A stretch of 64,000 nt of DNA from Panagrolaimus kolymaensis (Eukaryota; Nematoda; Chromadorea; Rhabditida; Panagrolaimidae). Position 1 is the first letter of the stretch; every line of letters starts with the position of its first letter. Made by a program: the position numbers and the translations under genes. Shown here in pieces: positions 50,010-63,949 of this stretch. The notes below the pieces were generated by a model. The model was not told where the DNA came from, searched no databases, and was given only the letters and a program-made list of their open reading frames with translations. The stretch covers positions 88,029 to 152,028 of the forward strand of contig JAJQJQ010000100.1 of the NCBI GenBank assembly GCA_028622995.1, read 5' to 3'.

Positions 50010-51059
50010 GGAACGTTTGAAGCTTGACTTCAATTATTCATAAAATAAAAATAAATATTGCGAAAATTAACCATAAAAAGTTAGCTTCAAAACAAAAATT
50101 TTGTAATACTTTTTCTATAAATAAAACCTGCATCACTTATGGAATGTTTGAAGCCAGAATTTCGAGATTCAATAAAATAAAATTAAAAATATTGCGAAGA
50201 ATAACCTTAAAAGTTAGCTTCAAAACAAAAATTTTGTAATAGCTTTGCTATTTTTAACGCCTCCACAATGAATGGAACTTTTGAAGCTTGACTTCAATTA
50301 TTCAAAAAATAAAAATAAATATTGCGAAAATTAACCATAAAAAGTTAGCTTCAAAACAAAAATTTTGTAATACTTTTTCTATAAATAAAACCTGCATCAC
50401 TTATGGAATGTTTGAAGCCAGAATTTCGAGATTCAATAAAATTAAATTAAAAATATTGCGAAGAATAACCTTAAAAGTTAGCTTCAAAACAAAAATTTAG
50501 TAATAGCTTTGCTATTTTTAACGCCTCCACCAAGAATGGAACGTTTGAAGCTTGACTTCAATTATTCAAAAAATAAAAATAAATATTGCGAAAATTAACC
50601 ATAAAAAGATAGCTTCAAAACAAAAATTTAGTAATAGTTTTGCTATTTTTAACGCCTCCATCAAGAATGGAACGTTTGAAGCTTGACTTCAATTATTCAA
50701 AAAATAAAAATAAATATTGCGAAAATTAACCATAAAAAGATAGCTTCAAAACAAAAATTAAGTAATAGTTTTGCTATTTTTAACGCCTCCATCAAGAATG
50801 GAACGTTTGAAGCTTGACTTCAATTATTCATAAAATAAAAATAAATATTGCGAAAATTAACCATAAAAAGTTAGCTTCAAAACAAAAATTTTGTAATACT
50901 TTTTCTATAAATAAAACCTGCATCACTTATGGAAAGTTTGAAGCCAGAATTTCGAGATTCAATAAAATAAAATTAAAAATATTGCGAAGAATAACCTTAA
51001 AAGTTAGCTTCAAAACAAAAATTTAGTAATAGCTTTGCTATTTTTAACGCCTCCACCAA
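50010..51059 (+). repeat. Distant copy of the 41068 unit (offset 8942 bp)
   Basis: A-B2 pairs at 50010, 50274 and 50800 match those at 41068, 41332 and 41858, each exactly 8942 bp away. They include the GGAATG B2 starts, the GGAACTTTTGAAGC start, the ATAAAATTAAATTAA B2 variant and the AAATTAAG tail. One difference is GGAACG near 50800 where 41858 has GGAAAG. It is preceded by three A units with loop AATTG, as the original is. Confidence 0.84.
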
Positions 51060-53299
51060 GAATGGAACGTTTGAAGCTTGACTTCAATTATTCAAAAAAT
51101 AAAAATAAATATTGCGAAAATTAACCATAAAAAGATAGCTTCAAAACAAAAATTAAGTAATAGTTTTGCTATTTTTAACGCCTCCATCAAGAATGGAACG
51201 TTTGAAGCTTGACTTCAATTATTCATAAAATAAAAATAAATATTGCGAAAATTAACCATAAAAAGTTAGCTTCAAAACAAAAATTTTGTAATACTTTTTC
51301 TATAAATAAAACCTGCATCACTTATGGAAAGTTTGAAGCCAGAATTTCGAGATTCAATAAAATAAAATTAAAAATATTGCGAAGAATAACCTTAAAAGTT
51401 AGCTTCAAAACAAAAATTTTGTAATAGCTTTGCTATTTTTAACGCCTCCACAATGAATGGAACTTTTGAAGCTTGACTTCAATTATTCAAAAAATAAAAA
51501 TAAATATTGCGAAAATTAACCATAAAAAGTTAGCTTCAAAACAAAAATTTTGTAATACTTTTTCTATAAATAAAACCTGCATCACTTATGGAATGTTTGA
51601 AGCCAGAATTTCGAGATTCAATAAAATTAAATTAAAAATATTGCGAAGAATAACCTTAAAAGTTAGCTTCAAAACAAAAATTTAGTAATAGCTTTGCTAT
51701 TTTTAACGCCTCCACCAAGAATGGAACGTTTGAAGCTTGACTTCAATTATTCAAAAAATAAAAATAAATATTGCGAAAATTAACCTTAAAAGTTAGCTTC
51801 AAAACAAAAATTTTGTAATAGCTTTGCTATTTTTAACGCCTCCACAATGAATGGAACTTTTGAAGCTTGACTTCAATTATTCAAAAAATAAAAATAAATA
51901 TTGCGAAAATTAACCATAAAAAGATAGCTTCAAAACAAAAATTTTGTAATACTTTTTCTATAAATAAAACCTGCATCACTTATGGAATGTTTGAAGCCAG
52001 AATTTCGAGATTCAATAAAATAAAATTAAAAATATTGCGAAGAATAACCTTAAAAGTTAGCTTCAAAACAAAAATTTAGTAATAGCTTTGCTATTTTTAA
52101 CGCCTCCACCAAGAATGGAACGTTTGAAGCTTGACTTCAATTATTCAAAAAATAAAAATAAATATTGCGAAAATTAACCATAAAAAGATAGCTTCAAAAC
52201 AAAAATTTAGTAATAGTTTTGCTATTTTTAACGCCTCCATCAAGAATGGAACGTTTGAAGCTTGACTTCAATTATTCATAAAATAAAAATAAATATTGCG
52301 AAAATTAACCATAAAAAGTTAGCTTCAAAACAAAAATTTTGTAATACTTTTTCTATAAATAAAACCTGCATCACTTATGGAAAGTTTGAAGCCAGAATTT
52401 CGAGATTCAATAAAATAAAATTAAAAATATTGCGAAGAATAACCTTAAAAGTTAGCTTCAAAACAAAAATTTAGTAATAGCTTTGCTATTTTTAACGCCT
52501 CCACCAAGAATGGAACGTTTGAAGCTTGACTTCAATTATTCAAAAAATAAAAATAAATATTGCGAAAATTAACCATAAAAAGTTAGCTTCAAAACAAAAA
52601 TTTAGTAATAGCTTTGCTATTTTTAACGCCTCCACCAAGAATGGAACGTTTGAAGCTTGACTTCAATTATTCAAAAAATAAAAATAAATATTGCGAAAAT
52701 TAACCATAAAAAGATAGCTTCAAAACAAAAATTTAGTAATAGTTTTGCTATTTTTAACGCCTCCATCAAGAATGGAACGTTTGAAGCTTGACTTCAATTA
52801 TTCATAAAATAAAAATAAATATTGCGAAAATTAACCATAAAAAGATAGCTTCAAAACAAAAATTTAGTAATAGCTTTGCTATTTTTAACGCCTCCACCAA
52901 GAATGGAACGTTTGAAGCTTGACTTCAATTATTCAAAAAATAAAAATAAATATTGCGAAAATTAACCATAAAAAGATAGCTTCAAAACAAAAATTTAGTA
53001 ATAGTTTTGCTATTTTTAACGCCTCCATCAAGAATGGAACGTTTGAAGCTTGACTTCAATTATTCATAAAATAAAAATAAATATTGCGAAAATTAACCAT
53101 AAAAAGTTAGCTTCAAAACAAAAATTTTGTAATACTTTTTCTATAAATAAAACCTGCATCACTTATGGAATGTTTGAAGCCAGAATTTCGAGATTCAATA
53201 AAATAAAATTAAAAATATTGCGAAGAATAACCTTAAAAGTTAGCTTCAAAACAAAAATTTTGTAATAGCTTTGCTATTTTTAACGCCTCCACAATGAAT
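51060..53299 (+). repeat. A/B2 stretch with GGAACTTTTGAAGC starts
   Basis: A-B2 pairs start at 51195, 51459, 51853, 52248 and 53036. Units joining the front of an A tail to the back of a B tail (GCGAAAATTAACCTTAAAAG) begin here (near 51780) and are followed by CACAATGAAT and GGAACTTTTGAAGC. No gene is visible. Confidence 0.78.
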
Positions 53300-54879
53300 G
53301 GAACTTTTGAAGCTTGACTTCAATTATTCAAAAAATAAAAATAAATATTGCGAAAATTAACCATAAAAAGTTAGCTTCAAAACAAAAATTTTGTAATACT
53401 TTTTCTATAAATAAAACGTGCATCACTTATGGAATGTTTGAAGCCAGAATTTCGAGATTCAATAAAATTAAATTAAAAATATTGCGAAGAATAACCTTAA
53501 AAGTTAGCTTCAAAACAAAAATTTAGTAATAGCTTTGCTATTTTTAACGCCTCCACCAAGAATGGAACGTTTGAAGCTTGACTTCAATTATTCAAAAAAT
53601 AAAAATAAATATTGCGAAAATTAACCTTAAAAGTTAGCTTCAAAACAAAAATTTTGTAATAGCTTTGCTATTTTTAACGCCTCCACAATGAATGGAACTT
53701 TTGAAGCTTGACTTCAATTATTCAAAAAATCAAAAAATAAATATTGCGAAAATTAACCATAAAAAGATAGCTTCAAAACAAAAATTTAGTAATAGTTTTG
53801 CTATTTTTAACGCCTCCATCAAGAATGGAACGTTTGAAGCTTGACTTCAATTATTCATAAAATAAAAATAAATATTGCGAAAATTAACCATAAAAAGTTA
53901 GCTTCAAAACAAAAATTTTGTAATACTTTTTCTATAAATAAAACCTGCATCACTTATGGAAAGTTTGAAGCCAGAATTTCGAGATTCAATAAAATAAAAT
54001 TAAAAATATTGCGAAGAATAACCTTAAAAGTTAGCTTCAAAACAAAAATTTAGTAATAGTTTTGCTATTTTTAACGCCTCCATCAAGAATGGAACGTTTG
54101 AAGCTTGACTTCAATTATTCAAAAAATAAAAATAAATATTGCGAAAATTAACCATAAAAAGATAGCTTCAAAACAAAAATTTAGTAATAGTTTTGCTATT
54201 TTTAACGCCTCCATCAAGAATGGAACGTTTGAAGCTTGACTTCAATTATTCATAAAATAAAAATAAATATTGCGAAAATTAACCATAAAAAGTTAGCTTC
54301 AAAACAAAAATTTTGTAATACTTTTTCTATAAATAAAACGTGCATCACTTATGGAATGTTTGAAGCCAGAATTTCGAGATTCAATAAAATTAAATTAAAA
54401 ATATTGCGAAGAATAACCTTAAAAGTTAGCTTCAAAACAAAAATTTAGTAATAGCTTTGCTATTTTTAACGCCTCCACCAAGAATGGAACGTTTGAAGCT
54501 TGACTTCAATTATTCAAAAAATAAAAATAAATATTGCGAAAATTAACCTTAAAAGTTAGCTTCAAAACAAAAATTTTGTAATAGCTTTGCTATTTTTAAC
54601 GCCTCCACAATGAATGGAACTTTTGAAGCTTGACTTCAATTATTCAAAAAATCAAAAAATAAATATTGCGAAAATTAACCATAAAAAGATAGCTTCAAAA
54701 CAAAAATTTTGTAATACTTTTTCTATAAATAAAACCTGCATCACTTATGGAAAGTTTGAAGCCAGAATTTCGAGATTCAATAAAATAAAATTAAAAATAT
54801 TGCGAAGAATAACCTTAAAAGTTAGCTTCAAAACAAAAATTTAGTAATAGTTTTGCTATTTTTAACGCCTCCATCAAGA
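53300..54879 (+). repeat. 922-bp 7-mer higher-order repeat with two private variants
   Basis: Copy 1 starts at 53300 and copy 2 at 54222. Two otherwise rare changes recur exactly 922 bp apart: AAAACGTGCATC in L2 (53418 and 54340) and TTCAAAAAATCAAAAAATAA in X1 (53731 and 54653). Copy 1 reads A B2 A A A B2 A. Copy 2 lacks one A, because its unit with the TCAAAAAATC change carries the L2 linker and goes straight into B2. That deletion brings an ATG at 54614 into an open frame of 76 codons, which I regard as accidental. Confidence 0.86.
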
Positions 54880-57800
54880 ATGGAACGTTTGAAGCTTGAC
54901 TTCAATTATTCAAAAAATAAAAATAAATATTGCGAAAATTAACCATAAAAAGATAGCTTCAAAACAAAAATTTAGTAATAGTTTTGCTATTTTTAACGCC
55001 TCCATCAAGAATGGAACGTTTGAAGCTTGACTTCAATTATTCATAAAATAAAAATAAATATTGCGAAAATTAACCATAAAAAGTTAGCTTCAAAACAAAA
55101 ATTTTGTAATACTTTTTCTATAAATAAAACCTGCATCACTTATGGAACGTTTGAAGCTTGACTTCAATTATTCATAAAATAAAAATAAATATTGCGAAAA
55201 TTAACCATAAAAAGTTAGCTTCAAAACAAAAATTTAGTAATAGCTTTGCTATTTTTAACGCCTCCACCAAGAATGGAACGTTTGAAGCTTGACTTCAATT
55301 ATTCAAAAAATAAAAATAAATATTGCGAAAATTAACCATAAAAAGATAGCTTCAAAACAAAAATTTAGTAATAGTTTTGCTATTTTTAACGCCTCCACCA
55401 AGAATGGAACGTTTGAAGCTTGACTTCAATTATTCAAAAAATAAAAAAAAATATTGCGAAAATTAACCTTAAAAGTTAGCTTCAAAACAAAAATTTTGTA
55501 ATAGCTTTGCTATTTTTAACGCCTCCACAATGAATGGAACTTTTGAAGCTTGACTTCAATTATTCAAAAAATAAAAATAAATATTGCGAAAATTAACCTT
55601 AAAAGTTAGCTTCAAAACAAAAATTTTGTAATAGCTTTGCTATTTTTAACGCCTCCACAATGAATGGAACTTTTGAAGCTTGACTTCAATTATTCAAAAA
55701 ATAAAAATAAATATTGCGAAAATTAACCATAAAAAGATAGCTTCAAAACAAAAATTTTGTAATACTTTTTCTATAAATAAAACCTGCATCACTTATGGAA
55801 TGTTTGAAGCCAGAATTTCGAGATTCAATAAAATTAAATTAAAAATATTGCGAAGAATAACCTTAAAAGTTAGCTTCAAAACAAAAATTTAGTAATAGCT
55901 TTGCTATTTTTAACGCCTCCACCAAGAATGGAACGTTTGAAGCTTGACTTCAATTATTCAAAAAATAAAAATAAATATTGCGAAAATTAACCTTAAAAGT
56001 TAGCTTCAAAACAAAAATTTTGTAATAGCTTTGCTATTTTTAACGCCTCCACAATGAATGGAACTTTTGAAGCTTGACTTCAATTATTCAAAAAATAAAA
56101 ATAAATATTGCGAAAATTAACCATAAAAAGATAGCTTCAAAACAAAAATTTTGTAATACTTTTTCTATAAATAAAACCTGCATCACTTATGGAATGTTTG
56201 AAGCCAGAATTTCGAGATTCAATAAAATAAAATTAAAAATATTGCGAAGAATAACCTTAAAAGTTAGCTTCAAAACAAAAATTTAGTAATAGCTTTGCTA
56301 TTTTTAACGCCTCCATCAAGAATGGAACGTTTGAAGCTTGACTTCAATTATTCATAAAATAAAAATAAATATTGCGAAAATTAACCATAAAAAGTTAGCT
56401 TCAAAACAAAAATTTTGTAATACTTTTTCTATAAATAAAACCTGCATCACTTATGGAAAGTTTGAAGCCAGAATTTCGAGATTCAATAAAATAAAATTAA
56501 AAATATTGCGAAGAATAACCTTAAAAGTTAGCTTCAAAACAAAAATTTAGTAATAGCTTTGCTATTTTTAACGCCTCCACCAAGAATGGAACGTTTGAAG
56601 CTTGACTTCAATTATTCAAAAAATAAAAATAAATATTGCGAAAATTAACCATAAAAAGATAGCTTCAAAACAAAAATTTAGTAATAGTTATGCTATTTTT
56701 AACGCCTCCATCAAGAATGGAACGTTTGAAGCTTGACTTCAATTATTCATAAAATAAAAATAAATATTGCGAAAATTAACCATAAAAAGTTAGCTTCAAA
56801 ACAAAAATTTTGTAATACTTTTTCTATAAATAAAACCTGCATCACTTATGGAAAGTTTGAAGCCAGAATTTCGAGATTCAATAAAATAAAATTAAAAATA
56901 TTGCGAAGAATAACCTTAAAAGTTAGCTTCAAAACAAAAATTTAGTAATAGCTTTGCTTTTTTTAACGCCTCCACCAAGAATGGAACGTTTGAAGCTTGA
57001 CTTCAATTATTCAAAAAATAAAAATAAATATTGCGAAAATTAACCATAAAAAGTTAGCTTCAAAACAAAAATTTAGTAATAGCTTTGCTATTTTTAACGC
57101 CTCCACCAAGAATGGAACGTTTGAAGCTTGACTTCAATTATTCAAAAAATAAAAATAAATATTGCGAAAATTAACCATAAAAAGATAGCTTCAAAACAAA
57201 AATTTAGTAATAGAATTGCTATTTTTAACGCCTCCACCAAGAATGGAACGTTTGAAGCTTGACTTCAATTATTCAAAAAATAAAAATAAATATTGCGAAA
57301 ATTAACCATAAAAAGATAGCTTCAAAACAAAAATTTAGTAATAGAATTGCTATTTTTAACGCCTCCACCAAGAATGGAACGTTTGAAGCTTGACTTCAAT
57401 TATTCAAAAAATAAAAATAAATATTGCGAAAATTAACCATAAAAAGATAGCTTCAAAACAAAAATTTAGTAATAGTTATGCTATTTTTAACGCCTCCATC
57501 AAGAATGGAACGTTTGAAGCTTGACTTCAATTATTCATAAAATAAAAATAAATATTGCGAAAATTAACCATAAAAAGTTAGCTTCAAAACAAAAATTTTG
57601 TAATACTTTTTCTATAAATAAAACCTGCATCACTTATGGAATGTTTGAAGCCAGAATTTCGAGATTCAATAAAATAAAATTAAAAATATTGCGAAGAATA
57701 ACCTTAAAAGTTAGCTTCAAAACAAAAATTTAGTAATAGCTTTGCTATTTTTAACGCCTCCACCAAGAATGGAACGTTTGAAGCTTGACTTCAATTATTC

Positions 57801-60666
57801 AAAAAATAAAAATAAATATTGCGAAAATTAACCATAAAAAGATAGCTTCAAAACAAAAATTTAGTAATAGTTTTGCTATTTTTAACGCCTCCATCAAGAA
57901 TGGAACGTTTGAAGCTTGACTTCAATTATTCATAAAATAAAAATAAATATTGCGAAAATTAACCATAAAAAGTTAGCTTCAAAACAAAAATTTTGTAATA
58001 CTTTTTCTATAAATAAAACCTGCATCACTTATGGAAAGTTTGAAGCCAGAATTTCGAGATTCAATAAAATAAAATTAAAAATATTGCGAAGAATAACCTT
58101 AAAAGTTAGCTTCAAAACAAAAATTTAGTAATAGCTTTGCTTTTTTTAACGCCTCCACCAAGAATGGAACGTTTGAAGCTTGACTTCAATTATTCAAAAA
58201 ATAAAAATAAATATTGCGAAAATTAACCATAAAAAGATAGCTTCAAAACAAAAATTTAGTAATAGAATTGCTATTTTTAACGCCTCCACCAAGAATGGAA
58301 CGTTTGAAGCTTGACTTCAATTATTCAAAAAATAAAAATAAATATTGCGAAAATTAACCATAAAAAGATAGCTTCAAAACAAAAATTTAGTAATAGAATT
58401 GCTATTTTTAACGCCTCCACCAAGAATGGAACGTTTGAAGCTTGACTTCAATTATTCATAAAATAAAAATAAATATTGCGAAAATTAACCATAAAAAGTT
58501 AGCTTCAAAACAAAAATTTTGTAATACTTTTTCTATAAATAAAACCTGCATCACTTATGGAATGTTTGAAGCCAGAATTTCGAGATTCAATAAAATAAAA
58601 TTAAAAATATTGCGAAGAATAACCTTAAAAGTTAGCTTCAAAACAAAAATTTAGTAATAGCTTTGCTATTTTTAACTCCTCCACCAAGAATGGAACGTTT
58701 GAAGCTTGACTTCAATTATTCAAAAAATAAAAATAAATATTGCGAAAATTAACCATAAAAAGATAGCTTCAAAACAAAAATTTAGTAATACTTTTTCTAT
58801 AAATAAAACCTGCATCACTTATGGAAAGTTTGAAGCCAGAATTTCGAGATTCAATAAAATAAAATTAAAAATATTGCGAAGAATAACCTTAAAAGTTAGC
58901 TTCAAAACAAAAATTTAGTAATAGCTTTGCTTTTTTTAACGCCTCCACCAAGAATGGAACGTTTGAAGCTTGACTTCAATTATTCAAAAAATAAAAATAA
59001 ATATTGCGAAAATTAACCATAAAAAGATAGCTTCAAAACAAAAATTTAGTAATAGAATTGCTATTTTTAACGCCTCCACCAAGAATGGAACGTTTGAAGC
59101 TTGACTTCAATTATTCAAAAAATAAAAATAAATATTGCGAAAATTAACCATAAAAAGATAGCTTCAAAACAAAAATTTTGTAATACTTTTTCTATAAATA
59201 AAACCTGCATCACTTATGGAAAGTTTGAAGCCAGAATTTCGAGATTCAATAAAATAAAATTAAAAATATTGCGAAGAATAACCTTAAAAGTTAGCTTCAA
59301 AACAAAAATTTAGTAATAGCTTTGCTTTTTTTAACGCCTCCACCAAGAATGGAACGTTTGAAGCTTGACTTCAATTATTCAAAAAATAAAAATAAATATT
59401 GCGAAAATTAACCATAAAAAGATAGCTTCAAAACAAAAATTTAGTAATAGAATTGCTATTTTTAACGCCTCCACCAAGAATGGAACGTTTGAAGCTTGAC
59501 TTCAATTATTCAAAAAATAAAAATAAATATTGCGAAAATTAACCATAAAAAGATAGCTTCAAAACAAAAATTTAGTAATAGAATTGCTATTTTTAACGCC
59601 TCCACCAAGAATGGAACGTTTGAAGCTTGACTTCAATTATTCATAAAATAAAAATAAATATTGCGAAAATTAACCATAAAAAGTTAGCTTCAAAACAAAA
59701 ATTTTGTAATACTTTTTCTATAAATAAAACCTGCATCACTTATGGAATGTTTGAAGCCAGAATTTCGAGATTCAATAAAATAAAATTAAAAATATTGCGA
59801 AGAATAACCTTAAAAGTTAGCTTCAAAACAAAAATTTAGTAATAGCTTTGCTATTTTTAACGCCTCCATCAAGAATGGAACGTTTGAAGCTTGACTTCAA
59901 TTATTCATAAAATAAAAATAAATATTGCGAAAATTAACCATAAAAAGTTAGCTTCAAAACAAAAATTTTGTAATACTTTTTCTATAAATAAAACCTGCAT
60001 CACTTATGGAATGTTTGAAGCCAGAATTTCGAGATTCAATAAAATAAAATTAAAAATATTGCGAAGAATAACCTTAAAAGTTAGCTTCAAAACAAAAATT
60101 TAGTAATAGCTTTGCTATTTTTAACGCCTCCACCAAGAATGGAACGTTTGAAGCTTGACTTCAATTATTCAAAAAATAAAAATAAATATTGCGAAAATTA
60201 ACCATAAAACGTTAGCTTCAAAACAAAAATTTAGTAATAGCTTTGCTATTTTTAACGCCTCCATCAAGAATGGAACGTTTGAAGCTTGACTTCAATTATT
60301 CATAAAATAAAAATAAATATTGCGAAAATTAACCATAAAAAGTTAGCTTCAAAACAAAAATTTTGTAATACTTTTTCTATAAATAAAACCTGCATCACTT
60401 ATGGAATGTTTGAAGCCAGAATTTCGAGATTCAATAAAATAAAATTAAAAATATTGCGAAGAATAACCTTAAAAGTTAGCTTCAAAACAAAAATTTAGTA
60501 ATAGCTTTGCTATTTTTAACGCCTCCACCAAGAATGGAACGTTTGAAGCTTGACTTCAATTATTCAAAAAATAAAAATAAATATTGCGAAAATTAACCAT
60601 AAAAAGTTAGCTTCAAAACAAAAATTTAGTAATAGCTTTGCTATTTTTAACGCCTCCACCAAGAAT
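54880..60666 (+). repeat. Mixed A/B2 stretch with a second L2-A hybrid
   Basis: About forty-four units in irregular order. Near 55466 and 55597 two GCGAAAATTAACCTTAAAAG units with GGAACTTTTGAAGC starts stand in tandem. Linkers with GCTTTTTTTAACG occur near 56956, 58138, 58928 and 59323, and loop TTATG near 56689 and 57477. A 395-bp A B2 A trimer starts at 58692 and recurs at 59087. Single changes include AAAAAAAAATATTG near 55446 and CCATAAAACGTTAGC near 60208. No gene is visible. Confidence 0.75.
55013..55274 (+). repeat. Hybrid junction: L2 linker joined to a type A monomer (second case)
   Basis: The L2 linker at the end of unit 55013-55143 is followed at 55144 by GGAACGTTTGAAGCTTGAC, an A start, with TTCATAAAAT further on. 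At 19284 the same switch leads into an A unit with TTCAAAAAAT and a GATAGC tail, whereas here the tail is GTTAGC, so the two junctions may be independent events. Confidence 0.86.
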
Positions 60667-63600
60667 GGAACGTTTGAAGCTTGACTTCTATTATTCAAAA
60701 AATAAAAATAAATATTGCGAAAATTAACCATAAAAAGTTAGATTCAAAACAAAAATTTTGTAATACTTTTTCTATAAATAAAACCTGCATCACTTATGGA
60801 ATGTTTGAAGCCAGAATTTCGAGATTCAATAAAATAAAATTAAAAATATTGCGAAGAATAACCTTAAAAGTTAGCTTCAAAACAAAAATTTAGTAATAGC
60901 TTTGCTTTTTTTAACGCCTCCACCAAGAATGGAACGTTTGAAGCTTGACTTCAATTATTCAAAAAATAAAAATAAATATTGCGAAAATTAACCATAAAAA
61001 GATAGCTTCAAAACAAAAATTTAGTAATAGAATTGCTATTTTTAACGCCTCCACCAAGAATGGAACGTTTGAAGCTTGACTTCAATTATTCAAAAAATAA
61101 AAATAAATATTGCGAAAATTAACCATAAAAAGATAGCTTCAAAACAAAAATTTAGTAATAGAATTGCTATTTTTAACGCCTCCACCAAGAATGGAACGTT
61201 TGAAGCTTGACTTCAATTATTCAAAAAATAAAAATAAATATTGCGAAAATTAACCATAAAAAAATAGCTTCAAAACAAAAATTTAGTAATAGAATTGCTA
61301 TTTTTAACGCCTCCACCAAGAATGGAACGTTTGAAGCTTGACTTCAATTATTCATAAAATAAAAATAAATATTGCGAAAATTAACCATAAAAAGTTAGCT
61401 TCAAAACAAAAATTTTGTAATACTTTTTCTATAAATAAAACCTGCATCACTTATGGAATGTTTGAAGCCAGAATTTCGATATTCAATAAAATAAAATTAA
61501 AAATATTGCGAAGAATAACCTTAAAAGTTAGCTTCAAAACAAAAATTTAGTAATAGCTTTGCTATTTTTAACGCCTCCACCAAGAATGGAACGTTTGAAG
61601 CTTGACTTCAATTATTCAAAAAATAAAAATAAATATTGCGAAAATTAACCATAAAAAGATAGCTTCAAAACAAAAATTTAGTAATAGCTTTGCTATTTTT
61701 AACGCCTCCACCAAGAATGGAACTTTTGAAGCTTGACTTTAATTATTCAAAAAATAAAAATAAATATTGCGAAAATTAACCATAAAAAGTTAGCTTCAAA
61801 ACAAAAATTTAGTAATAGAATTGCTATTTTTAACGCCTCCACCAAGAATGGAACGTTTGAAGCTTGACTTCAATTATTCAAAAAATAAAAATAAATATTG
61901 CGAAAATTAACCATAAAAAGATAGCTTCAAAACAAAAATTTTGTAATACTTTTTCTATAAATAAAACCTGCATCACTTATGGAAAGTTTGAAGCCAGAAT
62001 TTCGAGATTCAATAAAATAAAATTAAAAATATTGCGAAGAATAACCTTAAAAGTTAGCTTCAAAACAAAAATTTAGTAATAGCTTTGCTTTTTTTAACGC
62101 CTCCACCAAGAATGGAACGTTTGAAGCTTGACTTCAATTATTCAAAAAATAAAAATAAATATTGCGAAAATTAACCATAAAAAGATAGCTTCAAAACAAA
62201 AATTTAGTAATAGAATTGCTATTTTTAACGCCTCCACCAAGAATGGAACGTTTGAAGCTTGACTTCAATTATTCAAAAAATAAAAATAAATATTGCGAAA
62301 ATTAACCATAAAAAGATAGCTTCAAAACAAAAATTTAGTAATAGAATTGCTATTTTTAACGCCTCCACCAAGAATGGAACGTTTGAAGCTTGACTTCAAT
62401 TATTCAAAAAATAAAAATAAATATTGCGAAAATTAACCATAAAAAGATAGCTTCAAAACAAAAATTTAGTAATAGAATTGCTATTTTTAACGCCTCCACC
62501 AAGAATGGAACGTTTGAAGCTTGACTTCAATTATTCATAAAATAAAAATAAATATTGCGAAAATTAACCATAAAAAGATAGCTTCAAAACAAAAATTTAG
62601 TAATAGAATTGCTATTTTTAACGCCTCCACCAAGAATGGAACGTTTGAAGCTTGACTTCAATTATTCAAAAAATAAAAATAAATATTGCGAAAATTAACC
62701 ATAAAAAGATAGCTTCAAAACAAAAATTTAGTAATAGCTTTGCTATTTTTAACGCCTCCACCAAGAATGGAACTTTTGAAGCTTGACTTTAATTATTCAA
62801 AAAATAAAAATAAATATTGCGAAAATTAACCATAAAAAGTTAGCTTCAAAACAAAAATTTAGTAATAGAATTGCTATTTTTAACGCCTCCACCAAGAATG
62901 GAACGTTTGAAGCTTGACTTCAATTATTCAAAAAATAAAAATAAATATTGCGAAAATTAACCATAAAAAGATAGCTTCAAAACAAAAATTTTGTAATACT
63001 TTTTCTATAAATAAAACCTGCATCACTTATGGAAAGTTTGAAGCCAGAATTTCGAGATTCAATAAAATAAAATTAAAAATATTGCGAAGAATAACCTTAA
63101 AAGTTAGCTTCAAAACAAAAATTTAGTAATAGCTTTGCTTTTTTTAACGCCTCCACCAAGAATGGAACGTTTGAAGCTTGACTTCAATTATTCAAAAAAT
63201 AAAAATAATATTGCGAAAATTAACCATAAAAAGATAGCTTCAAAACAAAAATTTAGTAATAGAATTGCTATTTTTAACGCCTCCACCAAGAATGGAACGT
63301 TTGAAGCTTGACTTCAATTATTCAAAAAATAAAAATAAATATTGCGAAAATTAACCATAAAAAGATAGCTTCAAAACAAAAATTTAGTAATAGAATTGCT
63401 ATTTTTAACGCCTCCACCAAGAATGGAACGTTTGAAGCTTGACTTCAATTATTCAAAAAATAAAAATAAATATTGCGAAAATTAACCATAAAAAGATAGC
63501 TTCAAAACAAAAATTTAGTAATAGAATTGCTATTTTTAACGCCTCCACCAAGAATGGAACGTTTGAAGCTTGACTTCAATTATTCATAAAATAAAAATAA

Positions 63601-63949
63601 ATATTGCGAAAATTAACCATAAAAAGTTAGCTTCAAAACAAAAATTTTGTAATACTTTTTCTATAAATAAAACCTGCATCACTTATGGAATGTTTGAAGC
63701 CAGAATTTCGATATTCAATAAAATAAAATTAAAAATATTGCGAAGAATAACCTTAAAAGTTAGCTTCAAAACAAAAATTTAGTAATAGCTTTGCTATTTT
63801 TAACGCCTCCACCAAGAATGGAACGTTTGAAGCTTGACTTCAATTATTCAAAAAATAAAAATAAATATTGCGAAAATTAACCATAAAAAGATAGCTTCAA
63901 AACAAAAATTTAGTAATAGAATTGCTATTTTTAACGCCTCCACCAAGAA
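60667..63949 (+). repeat. 1050/1183-bp higher-order repeat, three related units
   Basis: Units start at 60667, 61850 and 62900. The first is 1183 bp (seven A plus two B2), the second 1050 bp, and the third runs to about the window end. All open A-B2 followed by an A with the GCTTTTTTTAACG linker nearby and a run of A units with loop AATTG. The private GGAACTTTTGAAGCTTGACTTT start recurs at 61721 and 62771 (1050 bp apart). The private B2 variant TTCGATATTC (for TTCGAGATTC) is shared by the first and third units (2232 bp apart). One unit near 63207 has lost an A (AAAATAATATTG). Confidence 0.83.

Noticed and set aside
54614..54844. 76-codon frame with an ATG start
   Set aside because: It exists because a small X1 change and a lost monomer joined two frames of the repeat. 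The protein is the same repeat translation with a short new start.
63207..63215. Single-base length changes in A-runs (for example AAAATAATATTG here, CTTCAAACAAAAA near 32740, ATTAAAATATTG near 5757)
   Set aside because: They are isolated and lie in homopolymer-rich places, so they may be sequencing errors or ordinary slippage. I did not treat them as separate findings.
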